A stretch of 64,000 nucleotides of DNA from Rallus limicola (GCA_022605955.1 JAKCOZ010000021.1:10336501-10400500); one strand, 5' to 3'; positions 1 to 11,470 are shown, numbered from the stretch's first letter. Notes: a model not told the origin generated them from the letters alone. Numbers and translations are program-made.

Positions 1-434
1 TTTTGTCTGGACTTCATGATGAACAGATCAGGACCCTTTCAACTCACAGGCATCAGTTCAGATTCTTCTTCACTTCAGATTACTGTATGTTCACCCTGAA
101 ATTCTGACTGTCAAGCATTTATGTGGACTTAAACACAAAGAAGGCTAACGCTCAAGAGAGGTTTGGTTCTGGTTTTGCTTTAACAATCAGTAGCAAAAGG
201 AGCGAGAACCAAGCTCGTCATCACCCGCCATCCACCGTATACAGATCCACCGGATCGATATCCCTGTGATCCCTGCTGCTCCAGCCTGGTCGTGCTTCAG
301 AGTCACTTGGTGTCAGCATGAACGACAGGGAAATACAAGGCAACACTTACTGTATCTTAAGCGATACCACTATAAATAACAAAAAGAAGATGTGTGATTT
401 GGCCTTATATACATTTTTTCTCTTTATTAAAGCA
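1..434. other. Left-edge noncoding sequence
   Basis: No open frame of note, no splice pair and no repeat family is recognised here. In the reverse orientation it lies just downstream of the candidate terminal exon described next, and holds the second of its two possible poly(A) signals (TTTATT on the plus strand at 423-428). By synteny with human 20q13 this side of CEBPB faces PTPN1, but no PTPN1 exon is visible. Confidence 0.4.
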
Positions 435-772
435 GATACTGAGTTGTATTGACTTTTATTCTGGTCACAGCTAATGAAACATTGCTTGAGAACTACCTAC
501 TTCATATTTTTATACACATCCACATCAATGACAGTTGTTCTAGCAATGAAATTGTAATGGCAAACATTGTGCACGAAGCTTTTCTCAGGCTGTAACTTTG
601 GTGTCTGAAGGCTATTGCAGAACTGCAGCAAGGAAGAAAACATTCTGTTATCAAATGTGATCAAGTCTCTGGCCCAGGAACCCTCTGGTGCAATCTGGGT
701 GATTTTGTTTGACAGAGGAGAAACAATTTGTATAGAAACAAGCGTAGATTTTCCTGCACCTTCCACAAGTCA
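435..772 (-). other. Candidate 3' terminal exon, minus strand, unknown gene
   Basis: On the minus strand a pyrimidine-rich tract (about 798-773) ends in CAG, a plausible 3' splice site with the exon beginning at 772. One frame stays open for about 85 codons to a stop at 497-499, and is followed by two AATAAA signals (455-460 and 423-428). I do not recognise the peptide, and no upstream partner exon is seen. It may be a lncRNA terminal exon or chance. Confidence 0.2.
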
Positions 773-3630
773 CTGAAGGAAGGCAGCAGGAGAGGTCTGA
801 CAGCAGCACCACATGGGGCTGTTCATGATCTGGGCAGATAAACAGAGAGTAGTCACTCCTATTAATAGATAGAAGAACTGCCAACATAATGGAAACTGCA
901 TTTTCAAATACTTTAAAGTGATACATATGAATTCGAACCCCTGCAAATGATCAAACAGTGCTCTGGAAAGGGGGTGTCAGCACTGGGATTCGACCTTAGA
1001 CACTTGTTTCTGCATGGGAAGAAACGCAGCTATTGCAGTGTAGTGAGAAAGACCCGCATGGATGAGCCAGGGGGAAACAACCAAACAGACAAGATGCTGT
1101 TTATGAGCTTCCATAAAATTCAAACAAACCAGGGCAGCAAGTGCCTTCGCTTCCCTGCACGGATCTCACACGGGCCGCACTGGGTCACTGTAGGAAAAGA
1201 CCCTGACAGAGCACAGCTGAGACACACCAAGTGCCGCTTTCAGTCAACAGAACCTTGTTTGTAATGGGAAACTCTATCAATATTTGGAGCTGAGCCACCG
1301 GTTGGGCAGGGATTTTCCAATTCCCTCACTGTCATTAGAAAAGGTATTTGGAGTCTTTTGTCTCCTTTAGTGCTCAGAGTTTTTTCAGATTCATTTCCAA
1401 ACTATTTTTTCCCCAACTATTTTTTTCTAGGAAATATTTTTAATTAAAGGGTCTTTTTCATATGCTTGCTTATAAAGCAGGGTATTTCACGACTTCCATA
1501 TATTTAATAGCACTACAATGCTCCTAAAATGTAAGCTATGTGGGTAGTACAAGATTGAGAATGAAGGATTCAGGAATTCTTTCTCCAACTCCTTCACAGA
1601 TTCCTTCTGAGACCAGCATAAAATCCGTGTGCTCACGCACTCAAATCACCTCTTTCTGACAGACACACAGTGCTGCACGTTTCCTCCTGAACAAGAAAGC
1701 TGTAGCTGTAATTAAGAGATGCCATGGAATAAAGCAGAAACTTAAACATTGTTCTTTAAATGGCAGCAATGCCGCCCCGGCTCTCCTGAGCTGTGGCAGG
1801 CAAAGTTTAAGGACAGGGATTAGCTCATTCGTGCCTGATAGAGTTCTATCTCCAAAACTGGACTATTATTTAAACAAATATAAATACCTTTAGTACATCT
1901 TATCTTTCCATCTACCCTGCCTTCCATCCTCCACAGACTGAACTTTTGTTGGAAGCTTTGACATTTATAAAGGAAGAAAGAAATGTATCTGAGGGCATCT
2001 TCGGTCCTCCAGCAATCCCACCCTCAGCAGCGCTCACTCCTGACTGGGAACACTGCTTCCAAGTTTGGGTGACATTACATGGCCTACAGCACAGCAAGAA
2101 AATAGGATCTAACAATGTGGATAAGTTTCGTAACTAGAAGAACAGTAGAATAAACAGCCACAGGAGGCTGGAGCAATCATCGTCACGAGGGACAGTCAAG
2201 ACAAGATCTAACGTCTGTCCTGCCTGCAAGAGCTTGAGTCATGCTGGTGCAGGAGCGAGCTCACCCAAGAAAATCTATTCTTAGGGGCTCTTGAAAACAA
2301 CTTAACTGCACTGTGCAAATTAAAAAGCAAACAGGAGAAGTCTGTCTCAGGGCTGACACTGCTGCTTACTACTCCACAGCTCCAAGCAGGAGCTAGGGAG
2401 GCACTGCGGGAGCAGGGAATACGTAACAATTTCAGTGAGAGCTCTGGGAGATTCATCTGCAGGAGTCAAAGAATCAGAACACTTCTTTCAGAAGAAAACA
2501 TGCTAAAGAAACCCTAGAAATAAGCCACACATTCAAGATCTGTCCCTCTGCAATCCACTGCTGTCTGTATGGGAATGTACAGCAGCAAATTCAACTCCAC
2601 TGTCTTTATACAGAAAAATCCCTCTGTGTTCAGCTGTCAGATAAAGCACAGGCAATTAAGGAGTTTCTTTCCTGGGGCACTGGGAATCTGGATCTAAAAA
2701 CACTTCAATTTGGTCTAACAGGAAAATGGAAAATGCTGAGTAAGACCCAAATGTTTTCCCAGCTCCCTCCACACAACTGTTAACTTCTCAGCGACCCCAG
2801 CACAGCAGCACAGGGTGGGGAAGCAGCACAGCCCGGGAGCCCTGGCCAGGCTGCCTCATTCCACGGGCTGGCAGAGCCTTACTTGTGCCTCAAACAAAGT
2901 TACAGCCTGCTACTAACATCCTCCTCCTCTGTCACCCCCCACTCATCTGCTGCTTGCCCCCAGCAAACGCACGTGCACACAGAAACAAGTCCCACTCCAC
3001 AGAGACTCCATCTCCAGATGTTAGTGAGACATCCCAAGAGAAAAGATGAGGGAATTGCTCATATGTCTCTCACCTGGCCAGGTGTCTTGAGAGCTTCCTG
3101 AGTAACAGCCAAATTACCGACATCCAACAGAAATGCTACTTTCTCATATTTATTCCTGTAACCTACAAACACAAGAAATGCTGAATCACAGCTTAGAGAA
3201 TAGAAACTCTGTAAAGAAAACAAAACCCTTTCACATTTCCTCTCTTACTTTTTCTCTCTCCCTCACACTTCAGACTTGGTCCTCTCCTGCCAAGGATGGG
3301 TTATGGTTTGGACAGCATACCTTGCTCTGCGCTCCCAACAGCTAGAAGTGCAAAACACCCCAGCACGAACGCTTCCTCCCCAACAACACCCAAGCAGCAG
3401 CTAAAGCAAGTGATTAGGGGAAAGAGAATGAGGCAACAAGAACTGGCTAAAGCTTTCCAGCTCTGTGCTTTGCTGGGTTTCTCCTGGGGGTTTTGTTTTC
3501 AGGGTTTAATTTTCCTTTCTCTGAGTCACAGAGAAAGTCGAGAGACCAACAAAACCCGGATCACAGCTGAAGTGCAGCCCTGCGTTGCATCTACCTCCAA
3601 TCGTGCCTTCCAAATAAAACAAGCTACTTT
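773..3630. other. Intergenic region downstream of CEBPB
   Basis: About 2.9 kb of mixed composition. The short open frames here lack codon structure, splice context or recognisable domains, so I call none of them. No LINE, LTR or RNA gene was recognised. Confidence 0.5.
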
Positions 3631-4163
3631 TTTGCCTAGTCATAAAGTTTATTAAAATTGTTCATTAATGCTTCAAATGTAGCAAGAATGCATAGATCCC
3701 AAAATATACATATGTATTTTCTTATAGAAATAGATTATTCTTTATAATAAAAAAAACCTGTAGGAACATCTTTAACAGATTACTCAATTCATGACTGACA
3801 GTTACACGAGATTGCATCATGTACACAGCATTCCCAGCCATGCTTAAAGGATTGCATCACTTTGCCCTTGCTCTGCTCTCGCTCTTTTAAATAACCCAGC
3901 GCCCAGCAGCCTCAGAGCCCGCCCGGGACCGGCCCCTCCGCGCCCCGCCGTCAGCCCCCGGCCCCCGGTGAGGTCCCCGCGCCGCGGCGGAGCCTTCCGC
4001 CGACATGTAAATAAAGACAAAAACAAAACGAAACGAAACAAAACAGGACCCCCAGCAGCCCGCCCGCCCCCGGGCTCTCCCTCGCCCCGGCCCGGCGCGG
4101 AGCAGCGCGGAGCGGGGCAGCGCAGGGAGCGGCGGCTCCGCTCGCCCCGCGCCCGGCCGGGGG
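3631..4163 (-). other. CEBPB: CEBPB 3' untranslated region
   Basis: This runs from the CEBPB stop codon to just past the nearest minus-strand AATAAA signal, which reads TTTATT on the plus strand at 3648-3653. The distal part (3655-3800) is strikingly AT-rich while the part next to the stop is GC-rich. AU-rich tails are usual for fast-turnover immediate-early mRNAs. The exact cleavage site is inferred. Confidence 0.65.
3648..3653 (-). terminator. CEBPB: CEBPB poly(A) signal
   Basis: AATAAA on the minus strand about 510 nt after the stop codon; the first canonical hexamer downstream of CEBPB. Confidence 0.65.
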
Positions 4164-4601
4164 TCAGCAGCGAGGCGAGGAGGCGAGCAGGGGCTCGGGC
4201 AGCTGTTTGAACAAGTTCCTGAGGGTGCTCAGCTCCCGGGAGAGCTGCTCCACCTTCTTCTGCAGCCGCTCGTTCTCGGCCGTCAGTTCCAAGACTTTGT
4301 GCTGCGTCTCCAGGTTGCGCATTTTGGCTTTGTCGCGGCTCTTGCGCACCGCGATGTTGTTCCTCTCCCGGCGCAGCTTGTACTCGTCGCTGAGCTTGTC
4401 CACGCACTTCTTGGGCTTGTTCTTGCCCGCCGGGGGGGCGGAATAGCCCCCGCCGCCGGCGGCGGACTTGGAGGACTCGGAGGGGTTGGGGGTGCCGGGG
4501 GGGCTGGAGGAGGACGAGGTGGACAGGTTCCCGCTGCTGCCGCTCGGCACCGACTGGTAACCCAGGTAGGAGCGCACGGTGCTGCCGTAGGGTGAGGACA
4601 T
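4164..4601 (-). CDS. CEBPB: C/EBP-beta LIP isoform (internal start, Met184)
   Basis: In-frame ATG at 4599-4601 begins [10 protein letters not shown] and leaves 145 residues: the regulatory tail plus the bZIP, without the activation domain. This matches the truncated dominant-negative LIP isoform of the family. Its production is known for orthologues and inferred here. Confidence 0.7.
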   Translation of the reverse strand: MSSPYGSTVRSYLGYQSVPSGSSGNLSTSSSSSPPGTPNPSESSKSAAGGGGYSAPPAGKNKPKKCVDKLSDEYKLRRERNNIAVRKSRDKAKMRNLETQHKVLELTAENERLQKKVEQLSRELSTLRNLFKQLPEPLLASSPRC

Positions 4602-5087
4602 GCCCCCCGGTCCCGGCCCGGCGCCCCCTTCTTCCTTACGGGGCCCTTTGCAAGAGTCCAGGGTCTCGAAGACCGGCTCCACTTTGGTTTCCACGATCTG
4701 GGGCGGGAAGCAGCCCGGCAGCCCCCCCGGCTTGTGGCTCTGGCTGGCGCAGGGGTGGCTGTGCCGGGCGAGGCTGATGTAGGTGTAGTCGGGCTTCTTG
4801 CTGCCTCCGCTGCCTTTATAGTCCTCGGCGAAGAGATCGGAAAGGAAATCTTGGCCGCCGCCGCTGCTGCAGGGAGGCTCAAAGTTGCCCCCTGCTGCTG
4901 CTGCGGGAGGCGGCGGCTGCGCCGGCGGCTGGGATGCTAAGGGGTCCAGGTAGGGGCTGAAGTCGATGGCTCGCTCGTGGTCCCCTACGGTGAGCTCGGT
5001 CATGGAGCGGCCCCCGGCCGCCCGCGGGTGCAGCTTGTTGAGAGCAGCCAGACAGTCCGCCTCGTAATAGAAATTAGCCACTTCCAT
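4164..5087 (-). CDS. CEBPB: C/EBP-beta LAP isoform (internal start, Met22)
   Basis: In-frame ATG at 5085-5087 gives 307 residues starting [10 protein letters not shown], the standard activator isoform. It starts 4 nt after the uORF stop, the spacing expected for scanning or reinitiation control. Isoform use is inferred from family knowledge. Confidence 0.8.
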   Translation of the reverse strand: MEVANFYYEADCLAALNKLHPRAAGGRSMTELTVGDHERAIDFSPYLDPLASQPPAQPPPPAAAAGGNFEPPCSSGGGQDFLSDLFAEDYKGSGGSKKPDYTYISLARHSHPCASQSHKPGGLPGCFPPQIVETKVEPVFETLDSCKGPRKEEGGAGPGPGGMSSPYGSTVRSYLGYQSVPSGSSGNLSTSSSSSPPGTPNPSESSKSAAGGGGYSAPPAGKNKPKKCVDKLSDEYKLRRERNNIAVRKSRDKAKMRNLETQHKVLELTAENERLQKKVEQLSRELSTLRNLFKQLPEPLLASSPRC

Positions 5088-5150
5088 GGATTTAAAGGCG
5101 GGCGGCTGGATGGGGAGGCATGCTGCGTCCCAGGCCACCAGGCGTTGCAT
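4164..5150 (-). CDS. CEBPB: CCAAT/enhancer-binding protein beta (C/EBP-beta, NF-M, LAP)
   Basis: Single-exon gene of 328 residues; intronless structure is normal for CEBP genes. It is a nuclear bZIP transcription factor acting in myelomonocytic, adipocyte, liver and acute-phase programmes. The N-terminal transactivation boxes lie around residues 22-110, including the [11 protein letters not shown] segment. A proline/serine-rich regulatory region follows, with a SUMO-like KVEP at 156-159 and the MAPK-type SPPGTP site (T220). The basic region spans about 254-275 ([17 protein letters not shown]), and the leucine zipper has L289, L296, L303 and L310 at heptad spacing, extending to about 316. I use the first ATG (LAP*, 5148-5150), because a conserved-type uORF and internal ATGs at residue 22 (LAP) and residue 184 (LIP) reproduce the known isoform layout. 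Head-to-head with PEDS1. No frameshift or missing residue is seen. Confidence 0.98.
   Translation of the reverse strand: MQRLVAWDAACLPIQPPAFKSMEVANFYYEADCLAALNKLHPRAAGGRSMTELTVGDHERAIDFSPYLDPLASQPPAQPPPPAAAAGGNFEPPCSSGGGQDFLSDLFAEDYKGSGGSKKPDYTYISLARHSHPCASQSHKPGGLPGCFPPQIVETKVEPVFETLDSCKGPRKEEGGAGPGPGGMSSPYGSTVRSYLGYQSVPSGSSGNLSTSSSSSPPGTPNPSESSKSAAGGGGYSAPPAGKNKPKKCVDKLSDEYKLRRERNNIAVRKSRDKAKMRNLETQHKVLELTAENERLQKKVEQLSRELSTLRNLFKQLPEPLLASSPRC
5092..5121 (-). promoter_or_regulatory. CEBPB: CEBPB upstream ORF controlling LAP/LIP choice
   Basis: An out-of-frame ATG (5119-5121) lies inside the LAP* reading frame and opens a 9-codon ORF (MPPHPAARL) that stops with TAA at 5092-5094, four bases before the LAP ATG. 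In mammals the equivalent cis uORF couples initiation-factor activity to the LAP/LIP ratio. The position relative to both ATGs fits that element. Confidence 0.85.
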
Positions 5151-5410
5151 GAAAGCAAAGGGGGATGCGGGGAGGAGGAAACGACGCAGGGGGGGCCCCC
5201 CCGGCAGAGGGTCGAGCTGCCGCCGTCGGGGTGGGGGGGCTCCGGACCCTGCCTCAGTCTCTGGCGCTGGGCACGGCCCCCGGTGCGCTGCCCACCTGGG
5301 CTGGATCAGTCCCTGCGGCGCGGCGGCGCTTCACCGCTCCGGGTGCTGCGGCGGGAGCTGGCGCGTCTCCTCCGGACCATCTGGTTCTGGGTCCCGTGTC
5401 CTAAAGTCTC
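5151..5410 (-). other. CEBPB: CEBPB 5' UTR
   Basis: GC-rich leader of about 260 nt between the predicted start site, roughly 27-30 nt downstream of the TATA box, and the LAP* ATG. The transcription start is inferred from TATA spacing only. Confidence 0.55.
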
Positions 5411-5436
5411 TGACTTAGGAAAGTTCCTTTCCCCGG

Positions 5437-5446
5437 TTATTTATAG
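5437..5446 (-). promoter_or_regulatory. CEBPB: CEBPB TATA box
   Basis: The minus strand reads CTATAAATAA, flanked by GC-rich sequence, about 290 nt upstream of the LAP* ATG. This is a canonical TATA box, as expected for an inducible gene. Confidence 0.8.
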
Positions 5447-5470
5447 GGGCGGTGTATCCCATAGCAACAG

Positions 5471-5478
5471 GCGCGTCA
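5471..5478 (-). promoter_or_regulatory. CEBPB: CRE-like site upstream of CEBPB TATA
   Basis: The minus strand reads TGACGCGC about 27 bp upstream of the TATA box. Mammalian CEBPB promoters carry TGACG-type CREB sites at a comparable place, so this is a likely CREB/ATF input; binding is inferred. Confidence 0.5.
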
Positions 5479-6110
5479 CCGCCTGGCCGCCTGCCACGCC
5501 GCACGCTCGGTAACTGCTGGCCCCGGCCCCGGAGGAGGCACCCGGGGCGGGAGCGCCGGTGCGGTGCCCCGCCGAGCCGCCCGCAATAAAACCGGGGCTT
5601 TGCTGGGCAGGGAGGCGGGGGAGCGGGCCTCGGCCCCGCAGGTGAGGGGCGGGCGGGAGCGCCGGAGGGGCGGCCGCGGGGACACGCGTGTGCCGGCGCC
5701 CGGGAGCGGGGCTTGGGGCCGGCAGCGCCCTTCGGCCGCGGGCGCAGACCCCGCCCGGGTCCCGGGGGGCGGGTGGTGGGAATCGGGACGGGAGGGATTT
5801 GCCCGGGTCCTTCGGGCAAGGCGGGGGGAGGCCGCGGATGCAGGCGGATCCCGTTATCCCCCCGGCAGCCCGGCCCGGCTGCGGGGCCGTGCCCGGTACG
5901 AGTGGAAGTGCTCGGGCACGGCGCGGAGCGGCGCGGAGAGGAGCGAAGGAGCCCGGGGCTGCCCTGCCCGGCTGCCCGTGCAGGGCCGGCGGCCCCGCGC
6001 TCGCTCTGCGCGGTGCGGTGCGGGGCAGCTCCCGGGGCTGCGGAGGGAAGGTGCGGGCAGACCGAGGGGGGCTGGAAGGGCGCTGGAGCTCGGGAGGGCA
6101 GGCCGAGTCG

Positions 6111-9100
6111 TGATGTCCGCTTTAATTAAAGACACCCACCTTGGGAATCAAACTTACATTTTCACTCTCTTACTCCCACATTTACCTGTCTACAAGCCGG
6201 TGATTCATCTCCAGAATAAAGGACATTAATTTAAAACAAAACATATAATTAAAGGAAGTAGGAGTGTCCTTCGCCTCAGTAAAGAAGACCTAGCACTGCA
6301 GGGAAAATGACACTGCCTCTTAGAATAATGTGAAGCAATCCTGCGGTGTGGGAAATATTGTAACGTTAAGCCAGAGGAACAGGTATTGCATTATGCGATT
6401 CAAACAGTCAACTGTTCATAATGTTCAAACCTCAGAGCTTTGAAAAGAGGAAGAATTCAAGAATCAGTCAGTGGGTCATCGGGTCTTCTTCTGTCTGACT
6501 TTTTTTTCTTTTTCTTTTTTTTTTTCATTTGCTTTTTCTTTTTGAGTTTTAAAAGGATTTTTTTTTTCTTTCCATAGCAAAAGTACCCTAACAGGTTTTC
6601 AGGCTTCAAATACTTCTAGTTCCATCTTTATCTACCGAGTTAATCTTTGGTGAATGCACCAGAGGTTAAATTGGAGCTGGGCCTGGCCAGAGCGCTGGGT
6701 CTGGAGGCTGCCGTTGGAGCCCATACCTTCATGAATACAAACATCTGTATCGGGTGCAAACACCGGCAGGTTGCAGGGAGCCAGGGCTTGTTATTCGGGC
6801 TGCTCACTCCCTCACCCCGCATCTTTATCCTGCATTCTGATCTGACAGTTACATCCAGCGGCTGCCCTAACTGGCCCTTGCAACCCAACTCCTGAAAATA
6901 GGTCTCCTGCGCTTCCAACCTCCAGACCATCCCAGGGGCCGGCAAGCAGATCTCCAGCCATGGAGACAGCTGGATGGCGTGGCTGGTGTGTCTTGGTATA
7001 ATCCTGACAGGTCTCCAGCTTGCCACGGCCACTGGCTGAAACTCAACACTGAGGCTGGTTGGTAAATTTCCCGGGCAGTTTTTCCAAGATATTTTTGGAG
7101 ATCTAAATTTGCCCTCTTCAAATTTCTGCCCTATTCTCTGCAGCTTTGCAGCAGAAAGTTGTACTCCTGCCCAGGCCGATCTTCCCAACAAAATAAAGTG
7201 TCTGTGCAACTGTCATGTGAAATAGATTATATCAGGGGTGGCGTGGCCCACACCTCCCTTCCCAGGCAGCGCTGAGTAATCCCGCAGTCACTGAGATCAC
7301 ATGGCGGCCGGGGCGGTAATTGAGGCTGGATGCCCAGCTTGTCCCCTATTTCTCTTCTCCCCCCTCCCACTGCACCTGGATCTCTTTAAACTTCCTCCAG
7401 CTCACCTCAAATCCCAACATCCCAACAGAGTCGACGTCCGTTCTCAGCTTCTCACGGGAACCTTGGCAGCGGGACTAACCACTTAATCCCAAACCTGAGC
7501 ATTCGGCAAGCAGGTTCTGAGCTAGCTCTGGTCTGGTCTCAATCGTTTCTGCACTTGTCATAACAAATGCATGGCCAGAAATGGGGGTTTTGAAACAGGA
7601 ACAGGTGCAGAGGGTGGCTCACACCCCAGAGGACAGGGGGGAGGTCTGGGCACACCGAGCTCCGTCCCTGCGAGTGCCTAAGCTTGGCCTGAACAGATGT
7701 GCAGAGTCTGGAAAACCTCCCCAAAGAGATGCTCTTGATAGGAAAGGGATGCAGTCACTCCTCGTGAAGGGATCTGGGCACTCATTTCACTCTCTGAAAA
7801 ACCTGAGGGCAGTTGCCCTCTCGCAGTGTGTCTCCCGACAGTGACTTTCAACAGAAGGCAGCACTTCTCTGAGAGGCACCGTCTTCATCCTTGATTTCAT
7901 TATTTTATTTTTTTTTCAGAATTAGTCAGCTGAGGAAGGAGACAGCACAATTCACAAATTACTTAGGAAGAACATCAACATTTTTTTGAGTAGGAAAAAA
8001 AAAATTCTGATGCAATAGAATCCAGGTTCCCCTGCATTCATGTCTGAAACAGTATCAATACTGGGAGGGTAACAGAAAGATACCAGGATGGTGAAAAGGT
8101 GGAGGGAAGAATCTCATCCTCCCTGCCCATTTCTGTCATGAACTACATTCTGCTCTCCAGTTTCCCTTTCCTACTGCAGAAGCCACAACTTTCCAGCTCC
8201 AGGATCAGACACACAATAAAGCATTGCAGAGGCATTTTCTTCCTGGAAATTGTCTTATTTTCCAGGATTTCTGGCAAACCTTCCAGTTCACGGGCTCCAG
8301 GTCTATAGCAGCTGTCCCTGGAAGGACAGCAGCTCTGGGGAGATGCCGTTAGCTTAACAGCAGACAGCTCAGGCACTGAGGTGTTTATGAGGAGGTCTGT
8401 GGACAGACAGCCATACCCTAGAAAAATGCTGCCTGTTATTTCTGACACTTCTTGCTGCCGACTTGTCTTCTGTGTTACTTGCCTTGCAGCAGCTCTGAGC
8501 AGATCGGCAAGATCGGAGCTGTGCCACACTAAAGCCTGTGCAAGCACATCTGCTCCCCACAGACCTGCAGACTGAAACAGCGCAGAGGGGCACAGGAGGA
8601 ACAAGGAGGAAAGAAGCTGATGCCAGAAGATGACAGTTGCCTCAATGAACTAGACACTGTGGGCAGTATGTCAGAGGTGAGCTGAAGGGCAGAACGTGAG
8701 TGTTTTCCAGGGCCAAGCGGTGTCTGTGCATGTGGGCAGGCAGGGAGAGCACAGAGCTGCTGCGGGAAAGTGTCTGAGGGTCGGAGGGGGCCTTGCCTGG
8801 AAGACTTAAGTGCAGCAGTGTTGCAATAAAGGCCGCAAATAGAGAAGTAAAATTGAAATTTATTTCTGAGCACGTTGTGTGCTCCAGTTTTTTCTTCTTC
8901 CTGGCCCCAGGTCCCCCTTTACACAGCCACACACCTTCTGCCAGCAACAGCTCCCAAGCCATACCTGGCAGAGGCCAGATCTCGCTCTATCACTTTCCAC
9001 TTGCTGCTCTCCACCATCAAACAGCACTTAGGAAATGTCAGACTTGGACGATGTCTCAATTCGGAGCAAGGTTGGCTCTCCTTCCGTCTCCCGCCCAGCT

Positions 9101-10100
9101 CTTTGACCAAGCTCGAGACTCTGCCTCATTTTAACCTAAGCAATGATTGCCACACACTTTCCTCTCTTCTGAAACCGCAGCTGTGATGCTCTGCCCTGCA
9201 GTCTCCAGGGGTAGGGAGCTCCTGGGGCAGTTGCAGGCCATGTCTCCTGGCCTCCCTCAGTTCTTTTGTTACGGACCAGAGTCCTCCCCCTCCCTCAGTG
9301 CTCCCTTACCCCTTGTTCCCATGTGACATGGTGATGCTCTGGCATTTGCTGGTTTTTCTGCTCACCTCTGACCTAGCATGCTTGGCCTTTGCTGTGCCTT
9401 GTTGCTCAATCCCCACTTTTATCTGCCTGTTGCTCTTTGGCCTACCGAGCGCTGCAGAGACGCTGCAGAGACGACACCTGGAGATTGGCACCGCTGCTGC
9501 CAGCCGGCAGGACAAGGCGAGCAAAATACCTTCCCCTACCCAAATGAAAATGTTCCAGAGCAAGTTGGGAGGTCAGAGCCTGGCTCTGTGGCTCAGCACA
9601 AGCAAGACAAGGAGGGCAAGGAGGAGTGCCCATGGAAGGGAGCAGTGATAGGGCAGAGGCTCCAGAGGTTGCAGAGAAAGTCCCCGTTGAGGCCTTTTGT
9701 CTCTCCTTGCTCAGGGAGCAGGAGGTGGCTCTTCGGTTTATGGGCAGCCCATTTCCTTGCATTCAAGACAAAACGGCAGGGAAGCTGCTCCCCACCAGCT
9801 TTCCGGGAGCTCCCTGGAGTTGCCTGACATTTCCCAGGGGATCGCAGCCTCCTGCCTGGTTGGATCTGTTGCAGATCGCACCTTGTGAAGGCTGTTTTCT
9901 GAGGCAGCCAAGCTCTCAAAAGGTCTGACAAGGGCTCCTTCTGGGATGCCCCACCAAAAGCCGGGGAGGTTGGCAACTGAAGTCGGGTATTTTGAGAGGA
10001 GAAACGGCACCAAGGGGCCCAGTGGCTGTGGGACAGGCGGCCCCGAGGGCTGCACTGCCAGGGACTCCCCAGTCAAGAGGGTTTGCTTCGTTAAAAGCAC
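6111..10100. other. Intergenic region between CEBPB and PEDS1
   Basis: About 4 kb of mixed-composition DNA between two divergent genes. It contains a long pyrimidine tract (6499-6574), a shorter T/A-rich stretch around 7905-8005, and no recognised exon or repeat. A location directly upstream of CEBPB makes it a natural place for CEBPB enhancers, but no element can be assigned with confidence. Confidence 0.45.
6499..6574 (+). repeat. T-rich low-complexity tract
   Basis: Runs of T broken by single C, G and A bases, typical low-complexity polypyrimidine sequence. No SINE or LINE body is recognised next to it. Confidence 0.8.
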
Positions 10101-10439
10101 CGAAGCTCCGTGGCCTCGACCGCGCGATTGCTCTTCCTCACACAGCCCCTGGCCCAGAGCCGCGGGGGAGCGGGGCGGGGGCTGCCCGGGGACGCTGCGG
10201 CCTCGGCGGGGGTGGGCAGAAGGACGCGGCGGCTGGGGCCGGCCCGAGAGAGGGGCGCGGGGGTGTCCGGCCATAGCGCACCGGCCGCTCGGACCCCGCT
10301 TCCATCACAGCCCCCGGGCCCAGGTAGGGGGCTCTGTGCGACGCTCGTGTCCCGGGCCGGCGCGCGCCCAGGGGCGGCACATGGCGAGCCCCGCCCCCGG
10401 CGCGCGCGGGGGACAGCGTCGCCGTCACCGGGGCTGTGG

Positions 10440-10452
10440 CGCCACCTAGTGT
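10440..10452 (-). promoter_or_regulatory. CTCF-like core motif
   Basis: CGCCACCTAGTGT matches 12 of 13 positions of the reverse CTCF core YGCCMYCTRSTGG. It lies in the CpG island between the divergent CEBPB and PEDS1 genes, a sensible insulator position. Occupancy cannot be told from sequence. Confidence 0.45.
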
Positions 10453-11172
10453 CCCCCACGGGGCTCCGCGCGGCAGCCGCCGCTTCCCCGGCAACACCCG
10501 GCCCCGACAGCACCCTGCGGACGCCCCCGTCCGGCGCCCCGGCTCCCATCGCGGGGCAGCGGGGAGCCGCGCCCGGCGCTCACAGCCACCGGCCAATACC
10601 CGGCGTCGCCCGGCGGGACCCGGGCGCTGGGAAAGGACCGGTCTCGCCGCTCGCGGGAGGCCCGAGCGGAAGGGGCCTCGCGGCGCCCACTCCTCCCGCG
10701 GGCTCCGCCCGAGCCGTCCTTACACCGGGGGGAGCCGGCTCCCGCCCGCCAGGGAACGCGAGACCCCCGCCCGAACCCAAGCCAGCCCGTGACGCCCCCC
10801 GGGGGGCGTGGCGGAGGGAGCGGCGGCCTTGGGGCGCGACGCGACGGGGCCCGAGGCACGTGGGTCGAGGCGCACAAAGCGCCGTGTCCCGCTGCGCCGA
10901 CTGCGGCCCGCTCGCGCGCGCACCCCGGGCTGTGGGGCGCAGACGCGCAGGGCCGGCATCGGCCCCACGGGGGGAATGTGCCGGTCGCAGCTGTCACAGT
11001 GGCGCCCAGCCGCTCTGCCGGCCACGCACAGAGCCGCGGGGAATCGCTCCAGGCGATTTTAGCGCTTAGCTAAGCTTTAGCGGTTTTAGCGCTCGGTGCG
11101 ACCCACTGAACTGTTCGGGACGCTGCTTCTAGCGCCGTACGGTTCGTACTGGGGCTGACCCGCTGCGGGGCG

Positions 11173-11190
11173 TGACGTCACGTCACGTCA
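11173..11190 (+). promoter_or_regulatory. CRE array (tandem CGTCA)
   Basis: A perfect palindromic CRE, TGACGTCA (11173-11180), runs directly into two further CGTCA half-sites, giving three CGTCA units at exact 5-bp spacing. A further TGACGCAT variant sits at 11237-11244. CREB/ATF binding is the obvious expectation. The array lies about 590 bp upstream of the PEDS1 ATG. Confidence 0.7.
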
Positions 11191-11369
11191 CAGCGATGCC
11201 TTCCCAGGGTCTTCTCCCGCCCCTTGCCGCGCCGGATGACGCATCAAGGGACCCGATCCCGGTGCCGCCGAGTCACCGCGAGCGCTGCACGCGCGCGACA
11301 CCGGCAACACCCGCGAGCGGCTGGGAGCCGCCAGGGGGCTCCACGGCGCCGGGACCCGCCCCGCCCGGC

Positions 11370-11470
11370 CCCGCTCCCGCCCCGCTCCCCGCCCGCTCCC
11401 CGCCCGCTCCCCGCCCTGCTCCCTTCATCGGCCCCGCCCTCCGGCGCCGACCCGCTCCCCGCCCGCTCCC
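11370..11470 (+). repeat. 11-bp GC-box tandem repeats upstream of PEDS1
   Basis: Imperfect tandem copies of an 11-bp unit (CCCCGCCCGCT) occupy about 11376-11423 and recur at about 11448-11470. Each unit contains a CCGCCC Sp1/KLF core, so the array also acts as a dense run of GC boxes. Confidence 0.7.

Larger units (their letters stand above)
3890..6110. other. CpG island over CEBPB
   Basis: Continuous GC-rich, CpG-dense sequence covers the CEBPB coding region, promoter and about 650 bp upstream of it. Many long overlapping open frames here on both strands come from base composition. Confidence 0.8.

Noticed and set aside
3844..4882. Open frames overlapping CEBPB in other frames and on the opposite strand
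   Set aside because: Shadows of the CEBPB coding sequence and its GC-rich 3' UTR.
6640..7209. 189-codon minus-strand frame between CEBPB and PEDS1
   Set aside because: No recognisable domain or codon pattern, no splice or promoter context.
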